From Vibrio orientalis CIP 102891 = ATCC 33934 (GTDB taxonomy: Bacteria; Pseudomonadota; Gammaproteobacteria; Enterobacterales; Vibrionaceae), in the NCBI RefSeq assembly GCF_000176235.1, contig NZ_ACZV01000004.1:248001-312000 (forward strand): 64,000 nucleotides of DNA. The letters are read 5' to 3'. This document shows, piece after piece, positions 45,794 through 54,929 of this stretch. How positions within the stretch are numbered: the first letter of the stretch is position 1; the number at the start of each line of letters is the position of its first letter. The translations under genes and the position numbers were made by a program. The notes below the pieces were generated by a model, which made no database searches, had not been told where the DNA came from, and saw only the letters and a list, made by a program, of their open reading frames with translations.

Positions 45794-45946
45794 TTATCGA
45801 TTTGCTGAATCAATCAACTCTTGGTCTGATTCTGGCACTAGCTCTTCTTGTTGCTCTTCTTCAATAGCCTCTTCACGCTCATCGGACGCATAGTGTTTAA
45901 CGACAAACGGTGTAAGCATGACACTGGATGGAAAGAAGCGTTTCAT
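45794..45946 (-). CDS. small acidic hypothetical protein
   Basis: 50 residues from ATG 45946, which has AGGAG well placed upstream (a longer frame to 45976 lacks one). N-terminus MKRFFPSSVMLTPFVV is hydrophobic and basic; the rest is very acidic (REEAIEEEQQEELVPESDQE). It has its own terminator, so it is likely a real gene. Function unknown. Confidence 0.62.
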   Translation of the reverse strand: MKRFFPSSVMLTPFVVKHYASDEREEAIEEEQQEELVPESDQELIDSANR

Positions 45947-46213
45947 ATCATTATCTCCTAGAACTGCGGGGTACATAATGATTGTGTCGCGCCACCTGAT
46001 GCGTATTTTTGTCTTAGGTCATAAAATCACCCAACAGTCGTGTACGTGGGTGAATTATGAGCTTGGTGTCACATCGCATGAATGAGCTCAAATTGATATA
46101 GCTGCAGCTCTTTATCCCAGTATGGCGTATGGGCGTAGAACGTTTTTGCATTAATGGATTATCATCTAAATGAAAAACATCTACACTATCCACGTATTTT
46201 TGAGGAGATAAGA

Positions 46214-46888
46214 ATGAAATACGATTGGATCTTGTTTGACGCTGATGAAACCTTGTTTCACTTTGATGCATTTAAAGGTATGCAGCTGATGTTTTCACGC
46301 AAAGGAGTGGATTTTACTGAGGAAGACTTTAACCACTATCAAACAGTCAACAAGCCTTTATGGGTGGATTACCAGGATGGAACGATAACCGCGCATGAAC
46401 TGAAACATACTCGATTCCAAGAATGGGTTGATAGATTAGAAACGACGACTTCAGATCTCAACAGTGCGTTCCTTGAAGCGATGGCCGATATTTGTACTTT
46501 GTTGCCAGGAGCAAAAGAACTAATGGATAGCCTGCATGGCAAGGCAAAAATGGGCATCATTACCAATGGTTTTACTGAATTACAAGCGATTCGACTTGAG
46601 CGAACGGGCATGAGCCAATACTTTGAGCACGTGATTATTTCAGAAGAAGTCGGGGTCGCCAAACCTGACCGAGCTATTTTTAGTCATGCATTGGAAAAGA
46701 TGGGAATGCCATGTAAGAGTAAAATTCTGATGGTTGGTGATAACCAGCATTCGGATATCTTAGGTGGTATCAACTTTGGCATCGAAACCTGCTGGTTAAA
46801 TCATGTCGGGGATGAGCGTGATTTATCAATCGAACCAAATTACACGGTGAGCTCGCTGCATGAGCTGAAAGACATTCTTATTGCGTGA
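46214..46888 (+). CDS. yjjG: pyrimidine 5'-nucleotidase YjjG
   Basis: 224 residues from ATG 46214 with GAGGAG upstream; a frame extending to 46154 lacks a ribosome site. HAD-superfamily motifs: ILFDADETLFHF (nucleophile Asp), ITNGF (motif II), KPDRAIF (Lys) and MVGDNQHSDILGG (acidic pair). Size and sequence match house-cleaning nucleotidase YjjG. Confidence 0.93.
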   Translation: MKYDWILFDADETLFHFDAFKGMQLMFSRKGVDFTEEDFNHYQTVNKPLWVDYQDGTITAHELKHTRFQEWVDRLETTTSDLNSAFLEAMADICTLLPGAKELMDSLHGKAKMGIITNGFTELQAIRLERTGMSQYFEHVIISEEVGVAKPDRAIFSHALEKMGMPCKSKILMVGDNQHSDILGGINFGIETCWLNHVGDERDLSIEPNYTVSSLHELKDILIA

Positions 46889-46959
46889 CCAGTTAGTGCT
46901 CCAATTGAAGTCATACTTGCATTCAATATCGTGCCAACTCTGAAGTAAGTAGCATTTTG

Positions 46960-47646
46960 TTAAGCGTCTGGAGCATGCTGTTTTATGTAGTGCTCCAGAT
47001 TTTTTGTTTTTGTCGTCTCAAATTTTTCATCGAGAATCGTAAGCTTGTTAATTCTATCGATGCGAAAGTGTCGATAATCATCTCGTAATTCGCACCAAGC
47101 AACCAAGGTCCAAACTTTACCCCAGAATATTTGCCCCAATGGTTGTAAGCAGCGGCGTGTTTCTGCCCCTTGATAGTCTGAATAATGTATTTCAATCTTC
47201 AACTTGTCATCAGTCGCATGGCGCAGCATTTTTCCCCGTCTTGCCGTTTCAGAAGCGGTGTGGATTTCAGGCACAAAAATCGGGAAGCTTTCGACTTGCT
47301 GCTTTAATTTATCCGGCAACACGGAAAGTATTTTTGCAGAGGCTGATTGTGAGGCCTGAGCCAACTCATCATCAGACCACGCTCGAACCATGCGCATTCC
47401 TAGCTCTAGAGCGAGCATCTCTTTGTCGGTAAACATGAGTGGTGGAAGGTGAGCACCATCCTGAAGCATATAACCTATGCCAGCCTCTCCCTGAATAGGG
47501 ACCCCAGAGCCGATCAGTGACTGAATATCTCGATAGATAGTCCGCTCACTTACTTCCATTCGCTCAGCAAGTTGGGTGGCGGTGACCGCATATCGCTTAG
47601 AGCGAAGTAGGGTTAAAAGCTCAAAGAGGCGTTCAGACTTACTCAC
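46960..47646 (-). CDS. YafY-type WYL-domain transcriptional regulator
   Basis: 228 residues. N-terminal helix-turn-helix ATQLAERMEVSERTIYRDIQSL; C-terminal WYL domain with LQPLGQIFWGKVWTLVAWCELRDDYRHFRIDRI. WYL proteins bind nucleic-acid or nucleotide ligands. The gene may control the ABM-like gene that lies 59 bases upstream in the same direction. Confidence 0.9.
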   Translation of the reverse strand: MSKSERLFELLTLLRSKRYAVTATQLAERMEVSERTIYRDIQSLIGSGVPIQGEAGIGYMLQDGAHLPPLMFTDKEMLALELGMRMVRAWSDDELAQASQSASAKILSVLPDKLKQQVESFPIFVPEIHTASETARRGKMLRHATDDKLKIEIHYSDYQGAETRRCLQPLGQIFWGKVWTLVAWCELRDDYRHFRIDRINKLTILDEKFETTKTKNLEHYIKQHAPDA

Positions 47647-47666
47647 ACGGAATCCTTTCTGTCGTT

Positions 47667-47694
47667 ACAAAAAGAGGCCAGATTGTGGCCTCTT
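47667..47694 (-). terminator. intrinsic terminator
   Basis: AAGAGGCCA-CAATC-TGGCCTCTT followed by TTTGT on the minus strand, after the ABM-like gene. Confidence 0.85.
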
Positions 47695-47705
47695 GTCCAT
47701 GGGTG

Positions 47706-48026
47706 TTAGCGATATTTCGCCGCTAAGTCACTCATCATGATGGTTTGATGTTGCATGATGACACTTTCTGGGTCAACAAGAGCCATCAGCGGAGCGCAAT
47801 CTTCGCTCGACATAAATTGTTCACCTGCCGCTTTTGCATTGTCCATCGAGTCCCAATAAACAACATCTGTCCATGTTTCGCTCTCTTGCTCGAAACTTAA
47901 TGAACGATACTCAAAACCATTCAACGATGAAACGAATTTCTGGCTCTTTTCAGTGGCGGTAATTAGCTGTTCACTTGTTACATCTTGAAGTAATTTGAAG
48001 CGGACAATTTCGATAACACTTTTCAT
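47706..48026 (-). CDS. ABM-like (dimeric alpha-beta barrel) small protein
   Basis: 106 residues from the second of two adjacent ATGs (48029, 48026); the second has better spacing from AAGGAA. Pattern of a ferredoxin-like monooxygenase/stress protein: VIEIVRFKLLQDVTSEQLITA, GFEYRSLSFEQESETWTDVVYWDSMDNAKAAGEQF. Such proteins range from monooxygenases to heat-stable stress proteins. Divergent from the cold-shock/DUF1294 gene. Confidence 0.7.
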   Translation of the reverse strand: MKSVIEIVRFKLLQDVTSEQLITATEKSQKFVSSLNGFEYRSLSFEQESETWTDVVYWDSMDNAKAAGEQFMSSEDCAPLMALVDPESVIMQHQTIMMSDLAAKYR

Positions 48027-48239
48027 CATATTTCCTTATTCGTCTGGAGTGGTGGTGCTTAAGTTCGAAATAAGGTTATCCAAAACGACTGTCAGAATGT
48101 GTCAGGAGTGTTTTAGGTCAAAAAATAGACGAAAAATAGTCGTCATTATGCGCATGGTGGAATATATGTGCTATAGGTATTGTAAAACATACAAAAAATA
48201 ATGACTTGCAAAAGTCAGCTGCTAGGTAAGGAAACTCAC

Positions 48240-48830
48240 ATGTCTATACAAGGGACCATTGCACACTGGGACCAAAATAAAGGTTATGGTTACATTTCGG
48301 TCGAGAATCAAGACACGCAAATTGTTTTTCATATTAGCGACTTAGCGAACGCTTCTCAGGCGCCCTGTGTTAGTGAACCGGTCGTATTTCGCCTCGGTTC
48401 TGACAGTAGTGGTGGCATGAGGGCGATTCAAGTGGAACGCCCGATTGTATTTAATTTTTCCTTAGCAATAGCGGTGTGGTTTTCTAGCGCCTTACTAGGC
48501 AGTGTTGTGTTGCTTGATTTTCCAGTGATTGGCTGCGTGTTGTACTTTTCTGTCAGTACAGTGACGTATGTAGTTTATGCTTTCGACAAACACGCGTTGA
48601 TGACCGGAGGCTGGAGAGTTCCGGAAATAACCTTCCATCTATTGAATCTACTTGGCGGGTGGATTGGCGCCTTATTTGCCCAGTCGTTTATGCATCATAA
48701 GTATAATGATCTAGGGTTTAAGTTTTTATTCTGGTCAACTTTGGTTCTAAACATAACGTTATTCTGCTGGTCGCTGACAAGTGAAGGGGCAGTGTTGCTC
48801 CAAGAGTTGATTCATCAGCTCAGAACTTAA
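48240..48830 (+). CDS. cold-shock domain / DUF1294 membrane fusion protein
   Basis: 196 residues from ATG 48240 (AAGGAAA upstream); a 13-codon longer frame is unlikely. Residues 1-65 are a cold-shock domain (GTIAHWDQNKGYGYISVE, VFHISDL), which binds single-stranded RNA or DNA. The rest is a DUF1294 membrane part with about three or four segments and the family motif VYAFDKHALMTGGWRVPEITFHLLNLLGGWIGALFAQSFMHHKY. The fusion places a nucleic-acid-binding domain on the membrane. It is known in several bacteria but has no assigned function. Confidence 0.9.
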   Translation: MSIQGTIAHWDQNKGYGYISVENQDTQIVFHISDLANASQAPCVSEPVVFRLGSDSSGGMRAIQVERPIVFNFSLAIAVWFSSALLGSVVLLDFPVIGCVLYFSVSTVTYVVYAFDKHALMTGGWRVPEITFHLLNLLGGWIGALFAQSFMHHKYNDLGFKFLFWSTLVLNITLFCWSLTSEGAVLLQELIHQLRT

Positions 48831-48839
48831 ACAAATAAA

Positions 48840-48864
48840 CTAGGGGCTCAATAAGAGCCCCTAG
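48840..48864. terminator. hairpin between convergent genes
   Basis: CTAGGGGCTC-AATAA-GAGCCCCTAG; 10-bp stem, T run weak on both strands. Confidence 0.65.
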
Positions 48865-48886
48865 CTATATTACTTTTCATACTTTC

Positions 48887-49702
48887 CTAAGGGCGTTCGC
48901 CTGTAGCTAGGCGACGCTCGATATCCGCAACCACGTCAGGGAAGTCAGCAATGGTATCGATCAGGTAGTGTGGCGAGCTCTTGATTAGTTTCGCACGGGC
49001 TTTTTCACGAGCGGCATTCAATGTTACTTCATCCGCTGCTTGATACTCTTTAAACGTTAGGCCTGCTTCGTTACCAGAAAGCAGTAGACCGACAGTCCAC
49101 ATCCCTGCGTTATGGCCTTCATCGATGCCCGGTGCTGCATCATCTACTTTGATGCATGCGTTAACGTCTGTTACGCCAAGCTCAATCACGTTCTTCAGTG
49201 CCATAAATGGTGCAGGGCGACCACCTTGAGGTAAGTCATCCGTCGCAACGACGTAATCAGGTTTGTAGCCATAATCTGCTGCCACTGGAATCAGCACATC
49301 CATCACTTCGCGAGGGTAACCAGAACAAGAACCGATCTTAATGCCTTTGTCTTTCAGGCCGTTCACCACTTCAATCGCATTTAGGATTGGCTCGGCGTGG
49401 TCAGCCACTTTGGCTTTTTGCAGAGGCATAAATGCTGCGTAGGTTGCGTCGATGTCTTTGCTGTTCATTGAACGACCAAACTTGTCATTCCAACGTTTAT
49501 CGACCGCAGGAATTCGACCCACAGCTTGGATGTGATCCCATTTACCAAGACCCATTGGTTCGCGCGCTTCTTCTAGGTTGATATCGAAATCAAAGCCTTG
49601 TTTGAATGCTTCGACAAAGATGCTGGTTGGTGCAAATGAGCCGAAGTCGACAATAGTGCCAGCCCAGTCAAAAATCACTGCTTGAATTGGTGAGTTGCTC
49701 AT
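48887..49702 (-). CDS. phnX: phosphonoacetaldehyde hydrolase
   Basis: 271 residues from ATG 49702 with AAGGA upstream; an earlier ATG eight codons out is weaker. HAD-type phosphonatase: nucleophile in [14 protein letters not shown], the Schiff-base Lys in [21 protein letters not shown] and [12 protein letters not shown]. Cleaves the C-P bond of phosphonoacetaldehyde to acetaldehyde and phosphate. Last of the phnW-pbfA-phnX operon. Confidence 0.95.
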   Translation of the reverse strand: MSNSPIQAVIFDWAGTIVDFGSFAPTSIFVEAFKQGFDFDINLEEAREPMGLGKWDHIQAVGRIPAVDKRWNDKFGRSMNSKDIDATYAAFMPLQKAKVADHAEPILNAIEVVNGLKDKGIKIGSCSGYPREVMDVLIPVAADYGYKPDYVVATDDLPQGGRPAPFMALKNVIELGVTDVNACIKVDDAAPGIDEGHNAGMWTVGLLLSGNEAGLTFKEYQAADEVTLNAAREKARAKLIKSSPHYLIDTIADFPDVVADIERRLATGERP

Positions 49703-49774
49703 GTTCAATCCTTTTTTGTTTGTCAAAGTACTTAGGTTTAAAAGTCTCAGTGGTACTTTGGATAAATTGGGTAA

Positions 49775-51154
49775 TTACGAGTAGTTAAAGTCTTTGCACA
49801 CTTTGGCGATGGCTTCTTCAAAGCTCGCTAAAGCTTCGATCAGTTGTTCGCGAGTGATGATGAGTGGCGGACTGAGTTGAATCACATTGCCTTGTGAGAC
49901 CTTAAAACTCATACCATTGTTGAGGCATTGGTACAGTACGGCTTCTGCTTCGTCATACGCGCGCGCTTTGCTTTCGTGGTCGGTTACTAGTTCAATACCC
50001 CACAACATGCCGATGCCACGCACATCACCAATCACTGGGTACTTGGCTTTCATCTCTAGCAGTTTTTCACGCATGAATTGGCTGTCGGCTTTGGCTTTAT
50101 CTAACAAGCCGTCTTGCTCAATCGCTTCCATCGTGGCTAGGGCTGCTACGCAACCAATCGGGCTTTTCTCATGAGTGTAATGACCCATTGAGATCTGCTC
50201 AGCGGTGTTGTATTTGCCTTTGGTCACCATCGCAGCGATAGGCACTAAGCCTCCGCCCAAACCTTTACCGATGCACAGAATGTCTGGCTCAATGTCGTAC
50301 GCTTGGTAGGTAAACCATTCCCCACTGCGGCCCATGCCGTTTGGAATATCGTCGATTATAAGCATGACATTGTGCTTATCGCAGATTTCACGAATACGCT
50401 TCCAGTACGCTTTACTTGGCACTTGCACGTCAGTGTTACGAACCGCCTCGGCGATAAACGCACCTACGCCGCCTTCTTTCTCAATCACGTATTCGAGGTA
50501 ATCGGCGTAATGCACATCACTGCCATCAGCGACTGGCAAAGCACCACGATAAGACACCGCAGGAGGAATTCGCTCAACGCCTGCCATTAAGGGCCCCATG
50601 CCTTGACGAAAACACGCTTCACCTCCGACAGAAATGGCATCCAATGATGCGCCGTGGAAGGAATCCCACAAAGAGACCACCTTGTAGTTACCTGTGATAT
50701 GGCGCGCCAATTTAAGTGCCATGCCTACCGCAGATGTGCCACCCGGAGCAAATAGCACGCGGTTCAGCTCACCACCACAGATCTGAGTGAGCTTCTCGGC
50801 ACACTCTATGGCGGTCTCATTGGTAAAACGACGAGGAGAAAACGGCAGTTTAGCGATTTGCTCTTGTACGCGCTGAATCACATGCGGGTGACCATAGCCC
50901 AGTTGATGGACGTTGTTGCCATGGAAATCCATGTACTTTTTACCCGTGGCATCTTGGATGTAGATTCCTTCTGCGGCTTCTAGCGTATCGAGGCATGGCG
51001 TTGACATTGCTTGGTGTAGGAAGACCTCTGAATCACGCTTTAATAGGGCTTGCGTGCGTTCATCGTCCATTGACGCATTCCACGCTTGGCGGGCAGGTGT
51101 GGTATTGACGTCACCTTCGCTGCGAAAATACGTTGGCTGTTTATTCTGAGTCAT
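49775..51154 (-). CDS. pbfA: (R)-1-hydroxy-2-aminoethylphosphonate ammonia-lyase
   Basis: 459 residues from ATG 51154; an upstream ATG at 51166 has no ribosome site. Class III aminotransferase fold with PLP lysine in CIGKGLGGGLVPIAAMV, PGGTSAVGMALKLARH and IIDDIPNGMGRSGEW in place of the usual DEVQ-G-GRTG. Lying between phnW and phnX, it matches PbfA, described from Vibrio splendidus, which converts (R)-1-hydroxy-2-AEP to phosphonoacetaldehyde and ammonia and so feeds a second phosphonate into PhnX. A plain transaminase is the alternative, less likely here. Confidence 0.85.
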   Translation of the reverse strand: MTQNKQPTYFRSEGDVNTTPARQAWNASMDDERTQALLKRDSEVFLHQAMSTPCLDTLEAAEGIYIQDATGKKYMDFHGNNVHQLGYGHPHVIQRVQEQIAKLPFSPRRFTNETAIECAEKLTQICGGELNRVLFAPGGTSAVGMALKLARHITGNYKVVSLWDSFHGASLDAISVGGEACFRQGMGPLMAGVERIPPAVSYRGALPVADGSDVHYADYLEYVIEKEGGVGAFIAEAVRNTDVQVPSKAYWKRIREICDKHNVMLIIDDIPNGMGRSGEWFTYQAYDIEPDILCIGKGLGGGLVPIAAMVTKGKYNTAEQISMGHYTHEKSPIGCVAALATMEAIEQDGLLDKAKADSQFMREKLLEMKAKYPVIGDVRGIGMLWGIELVTDHESKARAYDEAEAVLYQCLNNGMSFKVSQGNVIQLSPPLIITREQLIEALASFEEAIAKVCKDFNYS

Positions 51155-51189
51155 AACGTTTCTCATTAGCTACTGCGCATGTGGTGGTT

Positions 51190-52293
51190 TTATGCGACTT
51201 TCCAGTACATCGCTTTTTCAATCGCACCGATAAGGCGTTGGATATCCGCTGGGTAAACGTCACCGATGTTGCCGATGCGGAAGCAATCTGCATTCGATAC
51301 TTTACCTGGGTAGATAACAAAGCCTTGTTTTTTAAGGCGCATGTAGAACTCTTTGAATTGGTAGTCGTTGTCTGTTGGCGAGTAGAAAGAGGTAATGATT
51401 GGAGAGTGCAGCTCGTCATTGAGTAGAGGTTCAAAACCAAGAGAACGCATGCCTGCAACCAATGTTTTCTGGTTGGTTTGGTAGCGAAGGTGACGGGCTT
51501 CTACACCGCCTTCTTGTTCTAACTCTGCCAAGGCTTGGTAAAAAGCACGTACAGTATGAGTCGGTGAAGTGAAACGCCACTTACCATGGTTAACTTCCAT
51601 GCAATTCCATTGATCATAAAGATCGAGACTTAATGAACGTGCCTGACCTTTACACGTTTCCAGTTCACTCTGTTTGGCAATCACAAAACCAAAACCTGGA
51701 ACGCCTTGAATGCATTTGTTTGCTGAGCTGATCATAAAGTCGATACCCAGTTCGGCGATATCGATTGGAATACCACCAAAGCTCGACATTGCATCAAGGA
51801 TCATGATTTTTCCGTGTGCTTTTGCCAAAGATGCGAAGGCCTCAATTGGGTTGAGCATTCCCGTTGTGGTCTCGCAGTGGACAATCGCGACATGGGTAAT
51901 TGTTGGATCCGATGCCAATACCGTTTCCACCTCGTTCAAGTTTGGCTGTGATGTTTCGCCAGGGGAAACGACATGACATGGAATATTTAGGTATTCAGCG
52001 ATTTGAGTGATACGTGCTCCGTATGCGCCGTTGTCGATAACAAGCAATTTACCGTCTTTACTAATGGCACTGCCAATCGTCGACTCTACCGAAGCAGTAC
52101 CGCTACCTTGCATGAGTACACTGGTGTAGCCGTCTTGTTGGGTCGCCAGTTTTACTAGTTTAGTGCGGATAACTTCGACGATCTCTTTGTTGTAGTCGTC
52201 ATCCCATGTGCACCAATCTTTTAGCATCGCTTCGCGCACTGTTTCAGAAGTAGATAGAGGCCCTGGAGTCAGTAGTAGGTACTCGTTTTTCAT
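51190..52293 (-). CDS. phnW: 2-aminoethylphosphonate-pyruvate transaminase
   Basis: 367 residues from ATG 52293 (GGAAA upstream). Class V aminotransferase with [32 protein letters not shown] and PLP lysine in [17 protein letters not shown]. Transfers the amino group of AEP to pyruvate, giving phosphonoacetaldehyde and alanine. First gene of the degradation operon; a PhnR operator TGGTATACACCA lies 26 bases upstream. Confidence 0.96.
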   Translation of the reverse strand: MKNEYLLLTPGPLSTSETVREAMLKDWCTWDDDYNKEIVEVIRTKLVKLATQQDGYTSVLMQGSGTASVESTIGSAISKDGKLLVIDNGAYGARITQIAEYLNIPCHVVSPGETSQPNLNEVETVLASDPTITHVAIVHCETTTGMLNPIEAFASLAKAHGKIMILDAMSSFGGIPIDIAELGIDFMISSANKCIQGVPGFGFVIAKQSELETCKGQARSLSLDLYDQWNCMEVNHGKWRFTSPTHTVRAFYQALAELEQEGGVEARHLRYQTNQKTLVAGMRSLGFEPLLNDELHSPIITSFYSPTDNDYQFKEFYMRLKKQGFVIYPGKVSNADCFRIGNIGDVYPADIQRLIGAIEKAMYWKVA

Positions 52294-52318
52294 TTCGATT
52301 TCCATTAGTAATTTGATT

Positions 52319-52330
52319 TGGTATACACCA
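52319..52330. promoter_or_regulatory. PhnR operator candidate, degradation operon
   Basis: TGGTATACACCA, a 12-base inverted repeat with one mismatch, 26 bases before phnW. Same motif as at 52516 and 53788. Confidence 0.7.
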
Positions 52331-52515
52331 GAATGTGGAGTAACTCTATCAGGAGATAAAAACAGCAGTAAATAGAGAAATAACTATCTTCATAAAACTT
52401 TCACACACCAGATACGGAATGAAATAAGGTTAGATTAAGGGGGACAATTTCTAAAAAATGCCATATTTCGTTCATATAATCGTCATGCTGGTTTTTTAGG
52501 GTGTAACTCGTCAAC

Positions 52516-52527
52516 TGGTACAGACCA
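52516..52527. promoter_or_regulatory. PhnR operator candidate, binding-protein gene
   Basis: TGGTACAGACCA, 34 bases before the substrate-binding protein gene. Confidence 0.65.
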
Positions 52528-52561
52528 AAATTGAACTTAGCCAAATTAACTGGAGAAAATG

Positions 52562-53569
52562 ATGAAAAACCGTTTGATGAAAGGATCGCTGGCTGCACTT
52601 GTATCTCTGCTAGCAACGAATGCATTGGCAGCACAGGAAGTGACGGTTTACACCGCTTTTGAAACTGACATTCTTGCTAAATACAAGTCTGCGTTTGAGA
52701 AAGAAAACCCAGATATCAAGATTAAGTGGGTTCGCGACTCTACTGGTATCATGACTGCTAAATTACTGGCAGAAAAGAACAACCCTCAGGCAGAGGTCGT
52801 GTGGGGCCTAGCGGGTTCCTCAATGGCTCTACTTAAAGATGAAGGTCTTCTAAAGCCATACACCCCAGAAGGCTTAGAGCAGCTTAATGCTAATCTGAAT
52901 GATCCACAATCAAACCAAGCTTGGTTCGGTAACGATGCATTCTTTAACGCGGTATGTTTCAACGAAGTCGTCGCAAAACAACTTAACCTACCTAAGCCAA
53001 CATCTTGGCAAGACCTGACAAAGCCAGTCTACAAAGGCCACATTGCTATGCCTAACCCAGCATCATCGGGCACGGGTTACATGCAGGTTTCTGCTTGGCT
53101 GCAAAACATGGGCGAAGATCAAGCGTGGAACTACATGCGTGACCTAGACAAGAATATTGCGCACTACACGCACTCGGGTTCTAAGCCATGTGTACAAGCG
53201 GGTATGGGCGAAGTGGCTATCGGTATTTCTATGGCAAGCCGTGGTGCGAAGCTGAAAACTCAGGGTGCACCGTTAGCCGTTATTACGCCAAAAGGCATTG
53301 GTTGGGAATCGGAAGCAGTTGGTTTAGTAAAAGAGTCTGACGCTGCGAAGCGCGTGGTTGACTGGTCTATCTCGAAAGCAGCGAACGAGCTGTACGTAGA
53401 GATGTACCCTGTTGTGGCTCACAAAGAGGTGAAAGCAACCGTATCTAACTTCCCGAATGTGCAAGAGAACATGGCTGCTATGGATTTTGCTCAAATGGGC
53501 AGTAAGCGTGCAGATATCTTAGCTGCGTGGTCTGAGAAGTTTGACGCTAAGTCAGAACCAAAATCATAA
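52562..53569 (+). CDS. phnS: 2-aminoethylphosphonate ABC transporter substrate-binding protein
   Basis: 335 residues from the second of two adjacent ATGs (GGAG is best spaced to 52562). Signal peptide ending NALAAQ. Iron/AEP-type cluster D binding protein: EVTVYTAFETDILAKYKSAFEKENPDIKIKWVRDSTG, PNPASSGTGYMQVSAWLQ and GVGISM-like region AIGISMASRGAK. Context with phnW/phnX and the ATPase/permease genes points to AEP. It has its own terminator and operator, so it is expressed separately and probably at a higher level than the ATPase and permease. Confidence 0.9.
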   Translation: MKNRLMKGSLAALVSLLATNALAAQEVTVYTAFETDILAKYKSAFEKENPDIKIKWVRDSTGIMTAKLLAEKNNPQAEVVWGLAGSSMALLKDEGLLKPYTPEGLEQLNANLNDPQSNQAWFGNDAFFNAVCFNEVVAKQLNLPKPTSWQDLTKPVYKGHIAMPNPASSGTGYMQVSAWLQNMGEDQAWNYMRDLDKNIAHYTHSGSKPCVQAGMGEVAIGISMASRGAKLKTQGAPLAVITPKGIGWESEAVGLVKESDAAKRVVDWSISKAANELYVEMYPVVAHKEVKATVSNFPNVQENMAAMDFAQMGSKRADILAAWSEKFDAKSEPKS

Positions 53570-53591
53570 TCTGAGCGATGATCTCATCTAG

Positions 53592-53620
53592 AATCCACCT
53601 CATTACGAGGTGGATTTTTG
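53592..53620 (+). terminator. intrinsic terminator after phnS
   Basis: AATCCACCTC-ATTAC-GAGGTGGATT then TTTG and T5. Confidence 0.92.
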
Positions 53621-53787
53621 TTTTTGGGAAACTGGTGGGAGGTTACACGTTGTCATTCTCGAGAACAACGAAGGAGTGAGTGGGCAATCTCTATTTCTGA
53701 TTGGAATAAACCTATTGTTCCCTTCATCTATTTGTCATCTTCTAGCTATAAATTTGTCATTGGAACGTAACACTCGGAATCTAAATT

Positions 53788-53799
53788 TGGTATATACCA
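53788..53799. promoter_or_regulatory. PhnR operator candidate, ATPase-permease-phnR operon
   Basis: TGGTATATACCA, a perfect 12-base palindrome, 15 bases before the ATPase start codon. Confidence 0.72.
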
Positions 53800-53814
53800 T
53801 TTGGAGCATGTGTT

Positions 53815-54921
53815 ATGTCAACTAACCAACCTTACCTAAATATTGAAAATGTAGTGAAGCAGTTCGGACAATTCACTGCACTAAAACAAATCTCTCTGGC
53901 CATCGAAAAAGGCGAGTTTGTCTGTTTTCTCGGCCCATCTGGCTGCGGTAAAACCACACTACTACGAGCCATCGCAGGGCTTGACCTGCCTACATCAGGT
54001 GCCATTTACCAACATGGTCAAGAGACTACATTCTTGCCACCAGAAAAGCGTGACTTTGGCATCGTGTTCCAGTCTTACGCACTTTTCCCTAACCTGACCG
54101 TGCAAGAGAACATCGCGGTTGGATTGAAGAACCAAGGTATGTCGACCAAAGAAGCATTGGATAAAGTCGATTACTGGTTAGAAATGATTGGCCTACCAAC
54201 CTCTGGTGAGAAATTCCCAAATCAACTATCGGGTGGTCAGCAGCAGCGTGTTGCTTTAGCGCGTGCATTGGCATTGTCTCCGGGGCTTTTGTTGCTGGAT
54301 GAGCCGCTATCGGCGCTGGATGCAAAAGTGCGAGTCCACTTGCGAGACGAAATCTGTAAGCTGCAACGCAAACTAGGTATCACGACCATTATGGTCACGC
54401 ACGATCAAGATGAAGCGCTGTCTATGGCAGACCGTATCGTGGTGATGAATCACGGCGTGATTGAGCAGGTTGGCACACCTCAAGAGATTTATCAGAAACC
54501 AGCGACGCGTTTCGTGGCAGAATTTGTCGGTAGCATGAATTTTATTGAAACCTCTGTGGCAACCGATTCTCACATACGTATTGCCGAGTCGTTATTGCCA
54601 GTTCCAAGCCTGACTAATCTTAAGATTGAGCGTGGTGACAGATTTGACCTAGCAGTTCGACCAGAGAGCATTAAATTTGTTGACCACTTTGGCAGCTCGT
54701 TGCCTGTTAAAGTGACGGCGATTGAGTTCTTAGGCGCTTTCTATCGAGTTGATTGTCTCCTACAGCATGACCCATCAGCCAAAGCCTTAGTGGTCGATGT
54801 CGCTGTGGAGGTCGTTCAATCTCTCAATGTTCAAGTCGGTGATATCCGTTATATCCAGTTTGCGGCTTCTGGTCTGCATGGATACGCCATTCCTATTTCT
54901 AGTAAGGCAATGGCGGCGTAG
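53815..54921 (+). CDS. phnT: 2-aminoethylphosphonate ABC transporter ATP-binding protein
   Basis: 368 residues. Walker A LGPSGCGKTTLLRAIAG, signature LSGGQQQRVALARAL, Walker B LLLLDEPLSALD, switch His in MVTHDQDEALSMA, then a TOBE-type C-terminal domain (about 280-360). Energises uptake with the fused permease encoded next, eight bases downstream. Confidence 0.93.
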   Translation: MSTNQPYLNIENVVKQFGQFTALKQISLAIEKGEFVCFLGPSGCGKTTLLRAIAGLDLPTSGAIYQHGQETTFLPPEKRDFGIVFQSYALFPNLTVQENIAVGLKNQGMSTKEALDKVDYWLEMIGLPTSGEKFPNQLSGGQQQRVALARALALSPGLLLLDEPLSALDAKVRVHLRDEICKLQRKLGITTIMVTHDQDEALSMADRIVVMNHGVIEQVGTPQEIYQKPATRFVAEFVGSMNFIETSVATDSHIRIAESLLPVPSLTNLKIERGDRFDLAVRPESIKFVDHFGSSLPVKVTAIEFLGAFYRVDCLLQHDPSAKALVVDVAVEVVQSLNVQVGDIRYIQFAASGLHGYAIPISSKAMAA

Positions 54922-54929
54922 GTATCAGT

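Noticed and set aside
53610..53825. 71-codon frame upstream of the ABC ATPase gene
   Set aside because: It overlaps a terminator and an operator, has no ribosome site and no protein-like composition.
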